From contig NZ_CP045369.1 of assembly GCF_009363535.1 (NCBI RefSeq), positions 1,128,501 to 1,192,500 of the forward strand: 64,000 nt of DNA. Reading direction: 5' to 3'. The notes under the pieces were generated by a model. It was not told where the DNA came from. It made no database searches and was given only the letters and a program-made list of their open reading frames with translations. The DNA is from Microbulbifer sp. THAF38 (GTDB taxonomy: Bacteria; Pseudomonadota; Gammaproteobacteria; Pseudomonadales; Cellvibrionaceae). The position numbers were made by a program, and so were the translations under genes. Below are positions 28,401-31,044 of the stretch, one piece after another (the stretch's first letter is position 1; the number at the start of each line of letters is the position of its first letter).

Positions 28401-31044
28401 ACTACACCTGGATACGTTAGCATCAGTTTTACAGCGAGAAGCGGTCACGATCATGTTTGTGACAACGGCTCTGGTAAACCAAGTTGCTTTCCAACGACCT
28501 TCCTTGTTTGGCCAATTGCGTTGTTTATTGTTTGGTGGAGAGCAAGTTAATTATGCTGCCGTTGAAAAGATCATAGAACATGGTAAACCAAGCAAGTTGT
28601 TACATGTTTATGGCCCTACTGAAGCGACTACTTTTTCTACGTTTGCTGAACTAAGTGGTTATTATAATGAGCAAACTCGACCAATAACAATTGGACGACC
28701 ATTAGCTAACGTTCAAACATATGTGATGAGTCAATTTGGCACGCTTTTACCTACCGGTGCTGTTGGCGAGTTATATATTGGTGGTAGAGGTATTGCTCGT
28801 GGCTACTTAAACCGCAGCGCCCTTACAGATGAGAAGTTTGTAAACAATCCATTCGAGAGTGATTCGTCATCAACCTTGTATCGAACCGGGGACTTGGTTC
28901 GTTTACTTTCTGACGGTTCGATTCATTTTGTTGGTCGTACGGATCACCAAGTGAAAATACGTGGCTTCCGTATCGAACTTGGCGAGATAGAGCACCAACT
29001 TACGACACTTGAATCTGTGAAGGAAGCCCTAGTGGTTGCTATGACAGACCCTGAAGATGTCGAATCTCTGAACAAAAGACTAATCGCGTACGTTGTTCCG
29101 GAAACGAAGGTACCGGATCAAGAACGATCAGCGTTGTCCGTTGAATATCGCACATGTTTGCAATCTTGTTTACCGGAACACATGGTTCCTTCAGCTTTTG
29201 TCGTGCTTGATGAAATGCCGTTGACACCGAATGGTAAAGTTGATCGCAAAACACTTCCAATACCAGCGTTAGTAGATTTCATGTCTACAGACTATGTGGC
29301 ACCAATCACAGAAACTGAACAAAGGCTCTGTGAGATATTGGCTGACCTGCTGTCGCTAGAAAAAGTGAGCACAGACATTTCTTTCTTTGAACTTGGTGCT
29401 CACTCTCTGATGATGGGCAAGCTCAATGCAATCATAGAAGAGCATTTTTTTGCGAACTTGGAATTGCGAGTGCTTTTTGAAAATCAAACTGTTAGCTCAT
29501 TAGCCAAATTGATAGATCAATCACAAAAAGTAGAACAAGTGAATATTGAACGTGTGTCTAGAGAGCTCACCTTGCCGCTATCGTATGCTCAGCAGCGTAT
29601 GTGGTTTGTTGACCAAATGGAAGGAAGTACACATTACAACTTACAAAATGTGATGGTGCTGGGTGGGCATTTTGATCATGTTTGTTTTGAAAAAGCGTTA
29701 ACAGCCTTGATAGAGCGTCACGAAGTATTGCGTACTCGTTATGAAGAACATCATGGTCAAGCGTGCCAAGTGATTCATCCTGCATCAGCATTCAAACTCG
29801 AAGTTCAAATGATAGAGGGCGAAAGTATTCACCAATGTCGTGAACAAGTAACAGCTCTTTCAGCCATTGAAGCCAGAAGAGCTTTTGATTTGAGCACTGA
29901 TTTAATACTTAGAGCACGTGTACTTACGCTTGTCGATACTGACAGCAAAGAAACGTTTGAACGAATTTTGCTACTGACAACCCATCATATTGCTTTTGAT
30001 GGTGTCTCGACAGCAATCTTCACACAAGAACTTGGGGCATTATACGCAGCTTATTTGACTGGCCAGGAAAGCCCGCTGTCACCGCTACCCATTCAATATG
30101 CTGATTACGCCCAATGGCAAAGAGAGTGGCTGTCGGGTGACAGGTTGACGCAACACTTAGATTATTGGCGTGAGCAGTTGAGCAACATTCCGTCTGTTCA
30201 TAGGTTGCCTCTGGATAAACCCAGACCTCAAAAACAACAATTTGAAGGGGTTGAGCTACGTTGTTTATTGGACAAGGACGTTAACAACGAAATCAAAGAC
30301 TTCTGCCAACAACATGATGTCACTTTGTTCATGTTTTTGCAGACAGCATTTTCGGTGCTCTTATGTCGCTACTCAAATGAAACGGATATTGTAATGGGGA
30401 CGCCAATTGCAGGTCGAACACAGAGGGAAACAACTCAGCTAATTGGCTTCTTTGTTAATACTCTCGTTTTGCGCACTGATTTATCAGGTAACCCCGCGTT
30501 TGACCAACTGTTGGGGGCCAACAAACAGAACTTGCTGGATGCGTTTACTCATCAACATATTCCTTTTGATATGTTGGTTGATGAGCTTAAACCTCAACGT
30601 AGTGCTAGTCACAATGAGTTGTATCAAGTTGTTCTTGCAGTGCAAAGCTTTGAACAAGCACCGCTTGAATTATCAGGGTTATCCATCAAACCGTTTCAGC
30701 ATGAGGATAACCAATTAACACCAGACTATGAATTGGGTCTGCATGTTACTGAATTTGAAGACGCTTTGGAGCTAGTTTGGTCTTGCAGCACCGCGGTATT
30801 TGAGCTGCAAACCTTAGAGCGTTTTTCAGAGAGTCTACAAGTGCTGATCAAAGCGATCTTAACTAATCCTGACACCAGTATACGAGCCTTGCCACTTACT
30901 CTAGATGAAGAGCAAGCAGGCAAAGATAATCAAGAGCATGGTTTTGAAAATGAAGAGCAGCTGGCCATGGAAGAACTACTTGCACAACTAGAGGGGATGC
31001 TTGAATCAGATATCGACTCTGTTCTAGCAAATGAGGAAGATTAA
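4438..31044 (+). CDS. giant nonribosomal peptide synthetase, modules 1–7 plus the C domain of module 8
   Basis: A single 26.6-kb reading frame of about 8,868 residues, making most of a peptide scaffold by the thiotemplate mechanism in the cytoplasm. Domain order: Cs-A1-T1-E1 / C2-A2-T2 / C3-(A3 stub)-T3 / C4-A4-T4 / C5-A5[monooxygenase]-T5-E5 / C6-A6-T6 / C7-A7-T7 / C8, then an acidic helical tail ending LESDIDSVLANEED. Carrier serines read from the sequence: 999, 2522, 3221, 4280, 5704, 7237, 8323. ATG 4438 is chosen over TTG 4423 because GGAG lies 9 nt upstream of the ATG. The stop codon shares a base with the start of the second synthetase (TAATG), which implies coupled translation. The starter C domain motif (PLYNVGGY near the N-terminus) is of the lipoinitiating kind, so the peptide is probably N-acylated. 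Odd points: the dead module 3, a monooxygenase inside A5, and a module split across two proteins. Individual modules are listed separately. Confidence 0.96.
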   Translation: MAVQYFPLSQTQQDIYFDQLHYPNNPLYNVGGYVRLGTVDVDKLTRAHQKLVMRHDAFGIRIFSDGEGIRQTISNERTLDLPFHDFSQEIDAEKNADDWLTALFETPLEIENCELYRAAVLKIADDEFRYICFGHHLCMDGWGFANWIKQLGGLYNDDDTIIETPKSWSTVIEEDGQYLHSKKFEKDKEFWLSHCENLPEKLLQPQHIHRIENAKKIRSERAILELSAQEIAAIAQFAKTHNVGVNQVYLALTANYFSRLYDTDELVFGVPAHNRKSHAQKEMIGVFTSVSLLKLDIDKSASFADTCKMIFSQQKKNYRHQRYAIGRLKSDLDVQADENLIYDVAFNYLQLENDLVVEGHQTQLVYLSHNHEATPISITVWASEANNTAEIQFDYSLAYFDAQDISLMKARFAHLIASLADNGDLPLAQIEVLPATETAKLRDLACSNGGLTETQREPLCRQFEKIVADLPQNLAIKSQDGVEISYQELNSLANQLAAYMMEVGVNAGDRVAVCIHRSWHNVLALLAANKISASFVPVDPNYPLERIEYMLKDSAPSLVICQASLMSNVTYDCANVIKIDTLLEKLSHYSGDNISVPVSETAPAYIIYTSGSTGQPKGVVVPNQSFANYANVIEHDYQITQSDRILQFSSISFDIFIEEVSASLMTGAALIFSADNIMDANEYFVNQIIDERLTVVALATAYWQGLCADQDSLDKLNNSNLRIVSVGGEAMSFKALKQWRNTIDSDIRLFNTYGPTEATIIASVYDTAEFSGKHQHVPIGRPARNSELYILDNKYQPVAVGQVGQLYIGGDRLAQGYLNLPEKTQSQFVTAADGQRLYKTGDLVRWLTDGNLEFIGRTDHQIKLRGYRIELHEIESAILSCQGVRECIVVLDSEPKQLVAYMVTDGEQELIEQVQQQLNQRLPSYMVPQAFVNLASMPLTAVGKIDRKALPKAVAVRQLSDHIAPKSPIEKALCSIWQDVLGIESVGVRDNFFVIGGDSIMSLQVVSRARAVGLQMTAKQLFEFNTVEQLAGQVTYQTAEVVSQEARQGEQILLPIMQQWLASDSIDKNHFNQSIQLQTPSDFNIAFLTQIVNGLCQRHDALRLVFKQTAESSENSLWSANYSDVTADMIAEAISYYDFTGLSAKEFRTSTSEITQQAQRSISFQKGVLFRAIYFEGDEGNSRLLLIFHHLIVDGVSWRVLVQDITLAYQQLSTGKDVLLAAKTHSLQEWGAFLQNYAQGDTLLNERAFWLEQFSQDVPLLHFDDKTVENRYGTVKKLKIKFTKTQTNALLSQCHKAYNTEINDLLVSALVMANQAWTGASALRFDMEGHGRDVLNGSLDVSQTVGWFTSLYPVYLDIREKESIACVIKTVKERLRSIPNRGIGFGLLHDLLQDAEIRRRRQVQPSNIVFNYLGQFEQAASDEHVFKMVDGLATDTVSEHAQREHELEFNGLISDSILTFELDYNCLRFDKASIEQFANAFENALADVISHCKKKNQTCYTPSDFPLVKVSQSQLENWQEQYPDMENLYASTDMQKGMLFQSELEPSSYLTQLHLDLATSLNVTAFKDTWRLMEARYPILRTVFVGEQYDQLVLAKAKSSWQEFKWEVDDVEFESQFEDFCSKDKEEGFDINAGPLMRFALISKPQGNYRFLWSSHHALLDGWSVANLFAEVFQAYEAINEGKEVPFVATAKFESYIKWLQQLDNNKASTYWRETLNDIDGATRLGAEKTNTNAITQSANVVQSFVDETITTNLEQLAKQSSTTLSTIVQGAWAYLLHRYSGEQQVVFGETVSGRPDSIVDIEQMVGLFLNSIPVCVDFSEEKPLVSWLQELYQESLTRKEHGHVSLNKIQELSPLSNDTALFDSLVVFENYPIDQVVSELNTVFDLSTLSVVEESNFGMTVQVMPGKQLELLFKYDEGKYSAQHVGRIASSMQQILLGLCSGIESISQLSLISNEDKSVQQQWHQIKGAYPSDRTIPALFEACLDEYADKTVMVSDTESLTYAELNKKANQLANYLREEGVGVGSFVGICMDRGPQMVISMLAILKAGAAYVPIDSGYPTERISYIIKDAKLSVILTNNNTIDAALVQQCSVIDLHSSQQDDSLAQKDINNLNLQLTDPAEQQAYVIYTSGSTGKPKGVVCSHLNVIRLVKHADYVQLEQQDIIAQASNAAFDAATFEIWGALLNGASLEFIEKEILLDVNALSTCLAEKRVSILFLTTALFNQMSLIAPAGFSTLKYVLFGGEMVDNGAVARIFKAGKPENLVHVYGPTENTTFSTHYPVQALSEEGDYPIGKAINGTFAMVVDSNMNLLPTGVTGELVLGGDGVSMGYLNQPELSKQAFIEHPDFPNQTLYKTGDLAHLNENGDILFVGRVDDQVKIRGFRIEPSEIATTINNHEYILESYVLVRGKGADRQLLAYCVAKNSQASTSELDQALSDWLKGQLPEYMQPTAFVFMDKLPISATGKIDRKRLPEPTLNQWVTRNFVEPKTETEKALSVIWCQLLKLEKVSTDVSFFELGGHSLLVAHLASAISKTFSVELSIREVFEANTIVDLSKLIDGSAPKKQANITIVSRDEAILASFTQQRLWFIDKLEGGSHYNLQSVYELDGDFDSVCFEHSLNALIERHEVLRTTFSEREGQVYQTIQPFNRKAFALGRHQVTGLNRDEVIVEIERIAYKQQVQQFNLTQDLMIRVDIVESDHDLNALVITVPHIAFDGTSLSIFTRELSQLYSAFVKGADNPLMPLDIQYADVVNWQREVLSGEIHKQQLSYWHNQLNGLPPVHRLLLENERPQKQVFVGSEYCCRLNRDLSQQLKGFAQQQKVTLYMLLQTAFAVLLGRYSDEHDIVMGTPIAGRNHADADPLIGFFVNTLVLRTNLAGEPSFVSLLEKNKQLILDAYANQDLPYDAIVDNLVAQRSLSHNDLYQIVFTVENYEPGIFDLPKLTLKPIEFENKQHSPDYDLGLHVTDIEDGLQLVWDFNSTLFSRVTAQRLASSFEVLLTEILKAPQQPISLLPLMDDKQASIIETKWSQYKTDLVDSKGTIFVKEKSGLLAPIGVVGELHVGTDQSLATATKTGVLAYWLPNGELVYVGKRDDQVRLNGYEFNLAQVESIITSFSGVSVAKVVLDDNSNLVAHIETTAEIKNTSGFVTTLNQWLVTRAEVQMIPEGYVLNHSSSISWLKDCESQVPQSQTQQKLIKIWTKLLNVDHVSASDNFFALGGNSLSVVLLEMEIMAQFAVEVSAMELFENSNIALQATLIDSKVATANVPSLSIAPVARELDLPLSFAQQRLWLVDQLQGSTHYNVQNVLRLKGHFDFTAFEKALQHLVQRHEILRTCYVEKDNQARQVIQAAPEFELRQVTLSSANNYQEVKQYIEEEVTQPFDLCNDIMVRAQVINLEDNENLLVLTIHHIAFDGVSLETFTKELATLYQACLHQEKPELPALAIQYADFAQWQRDWLSGDTLDEQLNFWREYLGDLPTVHNLPLDKARPSQQTYNGIAHTALIDAALSKQVRQFCRDHDVTLFVFLQTVFSVLLSGYSNEQDIVIGSPVASRTQPEIKSLIGFFVNTLVLRTDLTGNPEFKTLMARQKSQLVKAFEHQNMPFEVLVDDLKPERSTAHNALYQIVFAVQNFEHGSLDLGELTLEPFECDDVQLNVDYELGLHVTEKGSEIECYWSCNTSVFTSETLRRFADSMQTLLRGILANPQSHIQSLPLLSAEQEQSIVQDWNHSNVTFDRNSGICDLFEEQVAIEPDKIAAVFEDSAITYQELNEQANQVAGFLLENYVGQGSVVALCADRSLDMLVGLLGILKAGGAYLPIDPNLPEERIDFMLDDANVELVLTTSELMADLDFDDLKVLPLNANMRARLLARFSLNNPESSQRTGEQLAYVMYTSGSTGQPKGVMASHKNVVRLTTGAHEYIDIEEPLRVLLAAPISFDAATFEIWVPLLNGGTVCCYPHDIVDVNLINNTIEQHQVNLAWLTAGLFDIWVDAKETPQTPLRTIITGGDVVSAKSVKRLYDSHAEITVVNGYGPTECITFACCYVIPRDIKADQSLPIGKAIANTAVYILSEKGNPLPIGAVGELFIGGDAVSHGYLNLECLTSEKFIDDPFCNDDVARMYKTGDLGRWLPSGEIEYVGRIDQQVKVRGFRIELGEIEQQLNTCSGVKDCVVTYHNSSFLAAYVVLTDDHQDVDAAQLSKLLKAKLPEYMVPSAFVIIDELTLTSNGKVNRKRLPEPEFNDVKELEYVAPETEIEQKLSVIWSELLSVEKPSIDIPFFDIGGNSLLAMSLTIEINKAFSVNIALRDIFEHSTIALMSALIENASTIEHISIGKVSREQSLPLSFAQQRLWFIDKLEGSTHYNMPSPLVFSADLNFACLERALATLVKRHEVLRTNFVEMNGQASQIIRENVDFSLPRSSLIELTYQQQQEKLEQLVQAEISLAFDLSRDLMLRAKLVTVNTQEGNLEHVLLLVIHHIAFDGWSMGIFTDELNRLYNGFVNNQTLLSEPPSLQYADYASWQRKWLEGETLHQGLTYWSEQLKNLPPVHSLPLDYQRPNHQSFSGITHKQPLDGELYNAINKLCKAKDVTLFMMLQSAFSVLIGRYSNETDIVLGTPTAGRNHKDLESMIGFFVNNLVLRSNLDDNPTFSELLEKNKKRILDAYTYQYIPFEILVEELKPERSMSFSPLFQIVFALQNFEKGELDLTGVSTRPYESEDNQLTPDFELGLHVNFDGGNVVFDWSCNTAVFSEQTLKRFANSMEVLLRGIVTNPEQNIQFLPILGEVERDFLVSTLNDTYVDYDRHQCIHELIENQALNNPNLSAVTYGRESLNFAQLNERANQLAHYLREQGVKSGDLVGLCIERSIEMVVGLLAILKSGGAYVPLDPSYPVERLNHMLADSKTKLLVTQRNDFTEFLFAQNTQKIFVEDIEQWISQDSSNICKQTIGLSSRDLAYMIYTSGSTGKPKGVMVEHQNVLNFFTGLNQQFGTSGNQEHWLAVTSISFDISVLELFWTLGNGQKVVIQPDRPVPVENTRSLDFSLFYFAAEEAKQPGEKYKLLLEGAKFADEHDMAGIWVPERHFSSFGDPFPNPSVAAAAVAAVTKNIALRSGSVVLPLHDPIRVAEEWSMVDNISNGRVELSLASGWHPNDFVLAPGDYHTRHEKLHKNTQILKDFWQGKPLLRTNGVGQEVEVCLHPQPIQPKLPTWITAGGNPETFRQAGLTGAHLLTHLLNQGKETLANNIKVYREARIEAGYDVEQGKVAVMLHTFIGDDLDEVKQIVEGPFKNYLRQSINLLQPLAEQAGLDLDKDLDTLLDMGFERHFQTSGLMGTPDVCMRQLQELQDIGVTEIACLVDFGIDHRMTIEHLPKLYELQQKVRQVAGQQKWLAKRLENDWSLPDFIEEHGITHLQCTPTFARELALDERGTHALRQLKQLCVGGEALTTELADLVLNHLQGKMFNMYGPTETTVWSAISEVTSQHIELGNPIANTSFFVVDKFNQLVPKGVAGELLIGGDGVTRGYHQRDELTITKFIANGFDLQVSPTSKLYKTGDLVRWLPEGGIRFLGRIDEQVKVRGFRIELGEIETCILKNSQFLETVVIARGEPKRLLAYVVAKANYTVDYNELRGQLRSFLPEYMIPSAVVQLAELPLTPNGKIDRNALPDPETQLTGYALYEEPKTENERLLCDVWQSELGIEKVGVTDNFFSIGGDSILSIRVIAACNRRGIGLATRQLFEHQTIRELAKQIGTQSTVIAPQEAIEGQQVLLPAQRWFLENGDNIDRSHYNQSLLLTVPAEFNVGQLVSLISAIYERHDALRLRFAQSSENTEPANWQAQYVPLETALIEASVSMEHVVANNEEQFLQALAEKGEGIQASLSIEDGPLMRAMLFSSEHFGSRLLLVLHHLVVDGISWRSLLTDLNQGYSQLISGEHVSLSEKTSSLQQWGEFLSQYAQTEEIKQECEYWLEQLSIPVAPLAPGNQEVIDNTVATTSHVSFTLDTDQTTALLTDSNKAYRTEINDLLLAALLFGIGQWTGESAIRIDMEGHGREAMDATIDHSDTLGWFTSIYPLTLHCESTADIAQLIIAVKEQIRQVPKKGIGYGLLKYLARDEAIIKQFRGNESAVIFNYLGQVDQSAGSDNLFSIADEEAGNIISPRRQREHQLSIIGSVLNGQLTFTVAYNGKQYSSSDVMAFIDGVKSGLVNIIGHCSSSDGCYTPSDFPMANVEVSALQSLQLDYPNLQDLYQSTPMQQGLLFHSLMDKSAYVTQLYLNVSGTLDVEAFKQAWHQVVQHYDVFRTVFVGEEMHQLVLADGLLDFTVEDLRGLDTDTQIERFEKYRLADKQRSFDIQALPLLRLSLFKLDDETSRMLLSYHHAVMDAWSQAIVLKHVMQCYEANISGGKATLPALIPYRNYIQWLEEQDKPAAQQYWHQVLGDFESPNEIGINQLIVNNNEEGPGYKEVFLSEEKTAALQALAQSTHTTLNTVIQAAWGYLIHRYSGDDKVVFGETTAGRPATLLDVGQIAGLFINTLPVRLDFDRNIEVAEWLQLVHKQGVERESYSYLPLLEIQDLSGIEKNTSLFNTLFAFNHFPIEEAVEDDDSAHGLRFTDFGDDEQTNYQLSFSVAVSERLEFSIDYKKEDFSEATIDKLFEHMETILDGMLFGGHQKVANLPMLTNGEIQQFEAWNNTVRGYDSSTCIHQLFEQLVEQNPEDIAAEYCNEKISYKALNSQANQVAHFLMENGVVTDSLVAICLDRSLDMLVGMLGILKAGGAYLPMDPNLPEERIDYMLDDAGVELVLTNSDLMSQLDFSDYRILPLDRGIRSKLLAKYESINPTITYSSSQLAYVIYTSGSTGQPKGVMATHKNVVRLTHGSQDYIDTSVKPRVLVAAPISFDAATFEIWVPLLLGGTAVCYSHEKIDIVLINQTIVEHNVNTAWLTSRLFDLWVDSPQCANTPLTTIITGGDVVLSKSVKQLYDVNSNIQVVNGYGPTECVTFACCLPIARDFDANQSLPIGRAIGDTLVYVLSEDLKRLPVGAVGQLYIGGDAVARGYLNQQQLTNDKFIDDPFSSRTDTRMYKTGDLVRWLPQGHIEYIGRVDHQVKLRGFRIELGEIEHQLSTCPGVKDTVVQLLQGKGDDTKRLVAYVNPEPTIDASDERKLIDTYRDYLKDRLPDYMMPAVFVVMSVMPLTVNGKIDRKALPAPSEEAIQKVAYVAPTNELESAICEAFEQILGVNQIGIEDNFFTLGGDSIMSIRVVAKVNQSLAHTEYAELGVKEIFALQTAKALAEFMTENACNSKTRLELEPFSLLTDEERAAISDDDLVLYDDIYPMSELQQGMVFHTQLQDKGEVYHDIFSYHIKMPWDQALFESAVDLMLQQHPVLRTGYYLDGKRPLQKVYKLTELPLSCGDIRHLSEEEQDKFVSDWMLQERVSEFDWHGSLFKLFVYRRTDDSFEFCISFHHAVYDGWSNAKFISQLFVHYQNALAGKQLPSPEIEYVFRDFVALELAALANSDSKNYWLTNLEEAPTKQIPTLSKGSLHQDRVDKFYNVDGFTEYSQRLYQLAKDLGVPLQSVLLSAHFKVLSSVSGHSKALSSVVVNGRPEYEGGDSGLGLFLNSMPVCFDLVSDCSWEKLIGDIATHMSDCMAHRHYPSSAIQRDTGRTFSEVIFNYTHFHAFNDIQGNTNEQVLDSQGFEQTNYDFVVNFSRSSMDSDRLSLYINFDMNRYDEALIERLGKYYVQVFKDLLENVAREHHLCCVVDTEERHQLVNEWNNTAIDYPHLNSVQSLFEKWAIKEPEAIALSFNGEITRYGQLNTKANQLAYYLQQLGVEEGTLVGVSLERSTDAVITMLAVLKAGGAYVPIDPQLPTERVAYIIEDASIGLMLADCTAVKKASDYCASVISIDEALWESVNQLPVNNLTNSWFSAQQLAYVMYTSGSTGQPKGVMVNHQNIVGLVSDQNYVSIGLGDVVAQAASTAFDAATFEIWGALCNGAKVAYIDKESLLHLDTLASVLQREAVTIMFVTTALVNQVAFQRPSLFGQLRCLLFGGEQVNYAAVEKIIEHGKPSKLLHVYGPTEATTFSTFAELSGYYNEQTRPITIGRPLANVQTYVMSQFGTLLPTGAVGELYIGGRGIARGYLNRSALTDEKFVNNPFESDSSSTLYRTGDLVRLLSDGSIHFVGRTDHQVKIRGFRIELGEIEHQLTTLESVKEALVVAMTDPEDVESLNKRLIAYVVPETKVPDQERSALSVEYRTCLQSCLPEHMVPSAFVVLDEMPLTPNGKVDRKTLPIPALVDFMSTDYVAPITETEQRLCEILADLLSLEKVSTDISFFELGAHSLMMGKLNAIIEEHFFANLELRVLFENQTVSSLAKLIDQSQKVEQVNIERVSRELTLPLSYAQQRMWFVDQMEGSTHYNLQNVMVLGGHFDHVCFEKALTALIERHEVLRTRYEEHHGQACQVIHPASAFKLEVQMIEGESIHQCREQVTALSAIEARRAFDLSTDLILRARVLTLVDTDSKETFERILLLTTHHIAFDGVSTAIFTQELGALYAAYLTGQESPLSPLPIQYADYAQWQREWLSGDRLTQHLDYWREQLSNIPSVHRLPLDKPRPQKQQFEGVELRCLLDKDVNNEIKDFCQQHDVTLFMFLQTAFSVLLCRYSNETDIVMGTPIAGRTQRETTQLIGFFVNTLVLRTDLSGNPAFDQLLGANKQNLLDAFTHQHIPFDMLVDELKPQRSASHNELYQVVLAVQSFEQAPLELSGLSIKPFQHEDNQLTPDYELGLHVTEFEDALELVWSCSTAVFELQTLERFSESLQVLIKAILTNPDTSIRALPLTLDEEQAGKDNQEHGFENEEQLAMEELLAQLEGMLESDIDSVLANEED
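4447..8934 (+). other. NRPS module 1: starter C–A1–T–E
   Basis: The C domain has HHLCMDG and a starter-type N-terminus, so it should join a fatty acyl donor to residue 1. A1 is intact (YTSGSTGQPKG, NTYGPTE, YKTGDLVRW, GKIDRK). Its pocket residues, read by alignment to GrsA, are D-I-E-A-S-G-T-I-I, which I cannot assign. The carrier has GGDS. The E domain has HHLIVDG, EGHGRD and NYLGQ, so residue 1 should be D-configured. Confidence 0.85.
8935..12125 (+). other. NRPS module 2: DCL C–A2–T, Ile/Val-like pocket
   Basis: The C domain follows E1 with the usual CYTPSDFPL linker and has SSHHALLDGWS, as expected for one accepting a D-aminoacyl donor. The A2 pocket reads D-A-F-F-L-G-V-T-F, aliphatic and probably a beta-branched residue (Ile or Val). 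The same code recurs in A7 and A10. The carrier has GGHS with Ser2522. Confidence 0.8.
12126..14230 (+). other. NRPS module 3: C–(A-domain remnant)–T, no functional adenylation domain
   Basis: The C domain is complete but reads VPHIAFDG where its neighbours have HHxxxDG; the first His is Pro and the second is kept. About 150 residues follow where an A domain needs about 500. Only a stub remains, from a GVVGELHVG segment (A6-like) through DDQVRLNGYEFNL (A8-like); motifs A1–A5 and the A10 lysine are absent. The carrier is normal: GGNSL with Ser3221. The frame is open throughout, so this is decay or remodelling rather than a sequencing break. Confidence 0.85.
14231..17400 (+). other. NRPS module 4: C–A4–T, valine
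   Basis: The C domain has HHIAFDG. The A4 pocket reads D-A-F-W-I-G-G-T-F, a well-known valine signature. All core motifs are present (YTSGSTGQPKG, NGYGPTE, YKTGDLGRW, NGKVNRK). The carrier has GGNS with Ser4280. A4 is strongly similar to A6, including the region between motifs A2 and A3. Confidence 0.85.
17401..23050 (+). other. NRPS module 5: C–A5 with embedded luciferase-like monooxygenase–T–E
   Basis: C5 has HHIAFDGWS. A5 runs normally through A3 (YTSGSTGKPKG) and A4 (ISFDISVLELF). It is then interrupted at about 19,528–20,560 by ~344 residues of a luciferase-like flavin monooxygenase, recognised by VPERHFSSFGDPFPNPS, NGRVELSLASGWHPNDF and WITAGGNPE. It resumes with GITHLQCTP, NMYGPTE, YKTGDLVRW and NGKIDR. 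The pocket reads D-I-L-Q-C-G-M-V-W, resembling glycine codes. The carrier is GGDS (Ser5704). The E domain has HHLVVDG and EGHGRE and looks intact. Confidence 0.87.
23051..26290 (+). other. NRPS module 6: DCL C–A6–T, valine
   Basis: The C domain follows E5 with a CYTPSDFPM linker. Its catalytic motif is HHAVMDAW, with Ala in place of the usual Gly after Asp. The A6 pocket reads D-A-F-W-I-G-G-T-F, the same valine code as A4. The carrier is GGDS (Ser7237), the form usually seen before an E domain, although no E domain follows. Confidence 0.82.
26291..29530 (+). other. NRPS module 7: C (divergent subtype)–A7–T, Ile/Val-like pocket
   Basis: The C domain begins YPMSELQQGMVFH and has FHHAVYDGWS; its closest relative in this window is C11, not the adjacent C domains. 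The A7 pocket is D-A-F-F-L-G-V-T-F, as in A2 and A10. The carrier motif is GAHS rather than GGHS, with Ser8323 kept. Confidence 0.8.
29531..31041 (+). other. NRPS module 8, first half: C8 plus C-terminal docking tail
   Basis: C8 is complete (HHIAFDGVS) and is the last domain of the first synthetase. After about 30,900 comes an acidic, Leu-rich tail (segments EEQLAMEELLAQLEGML and LESDIDSVLANEED) of the kind expected for a protein–protein docking helix. The A and T partners of this C domain are on the next protein. Confidence 0.75.
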
